DNA of 64,000 nt, from positions 61,297,471 to 61,361,470 of the forward strand of contig OY755046.1 of the NCBI GenBank assembly GCA_963576565.1, read 5' to 3'. The stretch comes from Aspidapion aeneum (lineage: Eukaryota > Arthropoda > Insecta > Coleoptera > Brentidae). Each line of letters starts with the position of its first letter. Position 1 is the first letter of the stretch. Below are positions 46,201 to 52,200 of the stretch, piece after piece. A model generated the notes under the pieces. It was not told the origin of the DNA. It searched no databases and saw only the letters and a list, made by a program, of their open reading frames with translations. The position numbers and the translations under genes were made by a program.

Positions 46201-49200
46201 GTATCTTTACCATTTAAAGTTACTGCTCCAGATTTTGGCGACACTCGATCCATTGCCGTACGTCGTTTTTTCTCCCTTGAGAAGAAATTGCTACAAAACC
46301 CTGATTTTTATGCTGCCTACAGCTCTGTTTTACAAGATTATTTAGATAATAATCATATGCAACCGGTTTCTGCACCTTTGCCGACCGAAATTTCAAATCA
46401 TTTTTATATTGCACACCATGCGGTGTTTAAAAAAGATTCTACTAGCACCCCCCTGAGGGTGGTTTTTGATGCGAGCATGCACGCCCCTGGCAAAATCTCG
46501 CTCAACAACGCTGTTTATACTGGGCCCCCTTTACAAAGGGACTTACAAAAAATTTTATTACTTTATCGTTTGCATAAATTTTGCTTTTGTTGCGACATCC
46601 GTCAAATGTACAGGATGATTTTAGTTGACCCTAGTCAAACTAATTTTCAAAGAATAGTTTGGAGGTTTGATCCTAACCAGCCTATTCAAGACTTCGAAAT
46701 AAATAGAGTTTTATTCGGGGTCTCTTGTAGCCCCTTTTTGGCTATCAGAACTTTGCTGCAACTTGCTAGAGAGCATGAGGACCTTCCTCTTGCCTCAAAA
46801 ATCATTGAGGAGGCAGTTTTTGTCGATGATGTGATTTCGGGAAGTGATGACTTTTTTAAGGCCACTGAGATGAAAAATCAATTAATCGAGCTACTTAGCC
46901 GAGGTGGATTCGAATTGCGTAAATGGGCGAGCAATTGTCCCGAGTTACTATCCGATCTTCCTGAGTCACACATTTCGATGAAGGCTCTTTCTCTCGATTT
47001 AGATGCTGAAAATTCAACTTTGAAAATTCTCGGTTTAAATTGGAACCCTCATACTGATGAATTTTTTTATACTTTCGACTGTTCTCTCCAAACATGCACT
47101 AAAAGAACAATTTTAAGTAATTTGGCCCGCATTTACGACCCTCTGTCTTTTTTGGCGCCAATAGTTTTAATTTTAAAATTAATTGTTCAATACTGCTGGG
47201 CAGAAGACTTAAACTGGGACGACCCTGTCAGTCCGGAAATTGTTTTTAAATGGGAAAAATTTAAAAATGAATTAAAGTTTTTGCATTCTGTTAAAATTCC
47301 TCGTCAAATAATTTTGCCTAATGCTAGTCAAATCCAGCTAGTAGGATTTTGCGATAGTTCAGAACGGGCCTATTGTGCTGTCGCTTATATTCGAATTTTT
47401 TATTCTGATGGAAACATTAAAGTTTTTTTTGTTTGTAGTAAATCTAGAGTCGCACCGTTGCGTCGTAAACTAACTTTACCAAGACTAGAGCTTTTAGGAG
47501 CTGTTTTGTTGGCTAAATTAATGGATTTTTTACTAGAAACGTTCTCGGAAAAAATTAAATTTGATAAAATTCTTGCTTTTACTGATAGCACAGTGACCTT
47601 ATCTTGGATTCAGGGATCTCCTCACAAATTTAAAACATTTGTTTCGAATAGAACTGCCTATATACAAGGAAGAATTAGCCCTGAGTTTTGGCATTATGTT
47701 CCTACTGAACAAAATCCTGCTGACTGCGGTACTAGGGAAATGTATCCCTCTGATTTACAAGGATTTTATTTTTGGTTAGAAGGGCCTTCTTTTCTAAACC
47801 AACCTACAAATACTTGGGATTTTATGACAGTTACTTACGATGGGAATGCAGTTTTGGAAGAACAGCGAAAAAATATTTTTAACGTTTTTACTTGCGAACA
47901 AACAGTTGAATATTATGTAAACAACTTGTTTGAAAAATACAGTTCTCTTTTTAAAATTAAGAGAATAGTTGCTTACTTTTTGCGAGGGTTACAAAAGTTT
48001 AAAAATCCCTCATACAATTTTGCTACTGATTACCTTACAAATCAGGATTACTACAAAAGCTTACTTTTTATTTCGAAATGCGTACAATCTTTTTCTTTCC
48101 AAAAAGAAATTGAATTACTAAAAGATAAGAAACAGCTTCCAAAAGCTTTTCAAAAATTATGTCCATTTTTGCATAATGAAAGCTACGATTTGCTTCGTGT
48201 TGGAGGCCGTTTATGCCATTCAAATTTATCATACGATAAAAAATTTCCAATTCTTTTGCCTTCTAGTGCAAAATTCACTGAATTACTGATTTTAGATTTG
48301 CATCGCAGCAATCTTCATTGTGGTATACAGACCACAACTTTTTTACTAATGCAAAACTTCTGGGTATTGTCTGCTAAAAAGGTAGTGAGAAAAGTTTTAA
48401 GTTCTTGCCATACTTGCTGGAAAACTAAACCTAACTCCCTTCAACCCCCTATGGGTCACCTACCGAAATTTAGAGTTTCCGAAGCAAAGGTGTTCGAAAA
48501 TGTAGGTATAGATTTTTGTGGTCCGTTCACGATTACTCTTGGTCGGACCAGAGGTGCAAAAACCATGAAAGCATATGTCTGTTTATTTATCTGTTGCGCT
48601 GTTAAAGCCGTGCATTTAGAGTTAGTCTCTGATATGACATCAGAAGCCTTTCTGGCTGCTCTGCGCCGCTTCATAGCTAGAAGAGGACTATGCTCAAAGA
48701 TCTCTTCAGACTGCGGGACCAACTTCGTGGCCTCTGAAAAATACTTGCGACAAATTTTTTCTGATTGCGTGAAGGGGGAAGGTATAGTTTGGTCTTTTAA
48801 CCCACCTGCTGCTCCCCACATGGGAGGCATTTGGGAATCAAACATTAAATCTTTAAAGACTCATCTTCACAGGGTAGTTGGAAATCAAATACTCACCTAT
48901 GAGGAATTAAATACGGTTTTAACCCAAGTTGAAGCCATAATGAACTCACGTCCTTTATGTGCCTTAAGCACCGATCCTACTGATCTGGCGGTCTTGACTC
49001 CTAATAATTTTTTAAATTTGAGGCCTCCAGGTACAATACCCGATCCAAACTACTGCGATATTGCGTTAAACAGGCTGTCCAGGTGGCAACTGTTGCAAAG
49101 AATGCACCGCGATTTTTGGATTCGCTGGCACCGCGAATATTTGCACACTTTGCAACAGCGAGCCAAATGGCACCAACCTCTTGCTTCCATTGATATTGGT

Positions 49201-52200
49201 ACTATGGTACTGATCAAAGATGAAAATTCCACTCCATTGGATTGGCCCCTAGGCCGCATTGAAGACCTTATTAAAGGTTCTGATAATGTTCCACGGGTTG
49301 CTATTGTAAAGACTACTAAAGGTACCTACAAACGGCCTTTGGTAAAACTATGCGCCCTGCCTACAAATTAAACTCTCTGAAATGCCCCTGGGCATTCTCA
49401 GGGGGGTGGGAAATGGTTCGTCCCGCCTTCCTTTTTGTAAATATGTTCTTTTTACTATAATTTACCAAATTGGTTCGAATTAGGCTATTTGGTGATTCAC
49501 TAGAGCATTTTCTATTTTTTGTTTATTTAGTATTAATTAACTAATTAAGTACTTAAAATTACTGGGTTATTTGCATTTGAAACTCCCGCGGTTTTAGAGG
49601 CAAATATTACAATTTGCTATAATTAATTTACTTTACATAAAATGCATTTTGAATTACTAAGGTTCCTAGTTCCTTTAATATGGACCTTCGTAATCTCATT
49701 CCTTCCTACTTATTCCTTTTCTCCTACGCCTATGGATTAACGACGCCACTGGGCGCCATGTGGGAGAATGAACGCAGCAGCGATACCTGCTGCCGCATCA
49801 TAGAGAACCGTTTCGCCTTCGAACGAGAACACACGCGTGTTAGCGACTCTCCTACCACATAAATGTGGGGTGCAAAAACTACGGTTTAACAGCGCGTCCT
49901 CCCATGAGTTCCGCTTCCTGTATAAAAATGGTAAGTGAAAATGCATTATTTTTACCTTACATACATTTGTTTATTGCTACCCTAACCTAGAAGGTAAACT
50001 AGACCATTTCAGAATCCCTTGTACCAGCTTAGCCTATGACCTTATTCCCTTAACTTTATACAGTCCACACCTGACACCGTTAAATTCCAGACAATCTCCT
50101 TTCTGGACCACCAGGGAACCCCACTTTGTATTTTTCTGTTACGCGACAAGTCTCTATTCCATACAACAGCGTGCTTTTGACCATTGTTTCATATATGTTA
50201 AATTTTACATTCTTTTTTATCTCTCTGCTCCATAAAATACTGTTAAGACATCAAATAACTTTGTTTGCTTTTACTATTCTTTTTTCCAATTCTTTACAGT
50301 CTGTACCTGTCTTATCAAATGTGACACCCAAGTACACATACTCATTGCATGGAGATATTGTTTGTCCATTTTCTAGTACTAACTCACTGGATTCGTTTCC
50401 AATACATAAGTACTGTGTCTTGTCCACGTTCACTGTTAATCCCCACTTTTGGTAGTCTTCTGTTTAATCACAACACTCTGCTAATTTCAGCTCAAGGAAC
50501 AGTAAAGTCACGAAAAAAGGTGACTTAATTTTAACAACGCTAAGGAAGGAATAAGTCTGCCTTTAATTTCGGTGCAACAAAATTTTATGAAATGAGGTAT
50601 TCTTTAGGCTAAGAAACGGAAAAAAAGGCGGTGCGATGGGCCCTTAGACACTCCTGCTCCCTCCTGTTAAGAATCACTTTAAAGAATTTCAAAAAAGTTG
50701 AGCGTCTCGGCACAATTAAGTAATTTATGAAAAATTAGGCTGCTACTCATCACTTAAAAAATAGACCGCTCTACTGTGCCATATGAGTGTTTATTTTTTA
50801 TGAATCTTATTATTTTTATTGATGTCATTAGTTTGCATTCTAGTTTATGGTATTCGCAACGGCTGGCAGCGGCTGGTTTGGTGTATAAGCACCATGAAGC
50901 TTTTCCCGGACCACCAGCCGGCCTAGGGATGGGAAGTATAGGCCTGCCTCCTCCCAATAGTCCAGGACACCAGCCTTCATATAGTCCAGGGGTAAGTTTC
51001 TTTAAAAAGTGCGTACAGGGTTCTCACGCAGCCTATAAAACCTGGAACAGAGAACATTTTACTCGTGCAATATTATTTACCGCACAAGTGCGAAAAAGTT
51101 CAACTTTACCGCACAAGTGCGAAAAAGTATAACTTTGCTGCACCTGTGTGAAAAAGTACAATTTTACGGCACAAGTGCGAAAAAGTACAACTTTACCTCA
51201 CAAGGGCGAAAAAGTACAACTTTTCCAATGCAAGTGAACGCGGAATTTTAATAATGAAGCTCACATACCATTTTCAGATCTCTTCATTTCCGAGATATAG
51301 ATAATGACTTGTAAACTTTTACCATTAATTTACCACACTCTTTTTTAAACATTTGATATACAAAGGTCAACCTTTTCTCATATAGGTCTCACCAAAACAA
51401 CTGAGCATCACTCCCCCTTTAAAATCATCTAACTCAAACCAGTCTAGGACCAGTGGCAATATACCCCTAAATAATAATTCAAAATCTCCTAAATCTCCTG
51501 TGTCGAAAAAGTCGCAAAAGGAAACTCAGTCTTCAAAAAGTTTGGAAACAGCTTTGGTAAAATTAACTCAAAACAAAGTCAAGGAGCTAAACGTAACTGT
51601 GTCTGTAAGTAAAACTGAAAATATTAGGCCTTCAAATGTCACCTCTGCACCTCAGTCGAGTGCTATATTACCTCCTATAGTGCCCAATGTTGAAAGCGTT
51701 GCAGAAAAAGACCCAGTACCAAAAAATGTAGTAGAAATAAATCCCGTTAAAAGTGCCGAAGACCAAAATGTGGTACCTGATAAAGAAAAAGTTAAAAATG
51801 AAATTGTAGAAAACCAAAATGCCGTACCTGATAAAGAGAAAGGAAAAATTTCATTGGGAAACCAAGAAAAAAGGATAGAACATGTAAATAGTGGTGAAAG
51901 CACCAAATCAGAAGATACCTCTTCTTTAAAATCTAAAGAGGAAAATAAAGAAGGTAGTATTTGTTTAAAAACGAAAGAAGACAGTAAAGAAGAACCAAAA
52001 TCAGGTGAAAATAAAGGAAACACTTTAAAAGAGTCGAATAATAAGACAAAGGAATGTTCTGCAGTTTTAAAACTCTTAGAATTAAATGAAAAAACAGGTT
52101 CTTCAAAAAAACAAGCATCTCAGGCTATGCCAGTGGCTTTTGGTAATGTTTTAAGTTTAACAAATTCTGTAGAAGATAAAAATGCAACATTTAAACAGAC

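Larger units (their letters stand above)
42258..50123 (+). mobile_element. Full-length BEL/Pao LTR retrotransposon
   Basis: Two 710-bp LTRs (42258-42967, 49414-50123) look identical by eye, including embedded open frames at a constant offset of 7156. LTRs begin TGGTTCGTCCCG and end AACCCCA. The target duplication CTTTG is at 42253-42257 and 50124-50128. The primer-binding site at 42972-42988 is of the tRNA-Tyr type, and the purine tract CAGGGGGGTGGGAAA at 49399-49413 abuts the 3' LTR. One uninterrupted gag-pol frame. A very young insertion that may still be able to move. Confidence 0.96.
41882..50462 (-). mobile_element. LINE copy 2, 5'-truncated, split by a BEL element
   Basis: LINE sequence occupies 41882-42257 and 50124-50462; the BEL element lies between. 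The target duplication TTTAATCACAAC (41870-41881, 50463-50474) brackets the whole. The minus-strand C-terminus (41897-42247) has [20 protein letters not shown] and the RT part (50251-50433) [12 protein letters not shown]. It is closely similar to the copies at 33533 and 61078. Confidence 0.9.
41152..50643. mobile_element. PIF/Harbinger-like element containing later insertions
   Basis: The ends GGGCCCATCGCACCG and its complement (50629-50643) are flanked by TTA (41149-41151, 50644-50646). Similarity of the arms continues, imperfectly, about 95 bp to a second shared GTTGCACCG. A 3-bp TTA duplication with GGGCCC-type ends fits PIF/Harbinger. Without the inner LINE and its extra target duplication the element is about 900 bp, so it is a deletion derivative. 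The only coding piece is the N-terminal fragment at 41399-41584. Confidence 0.8.
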
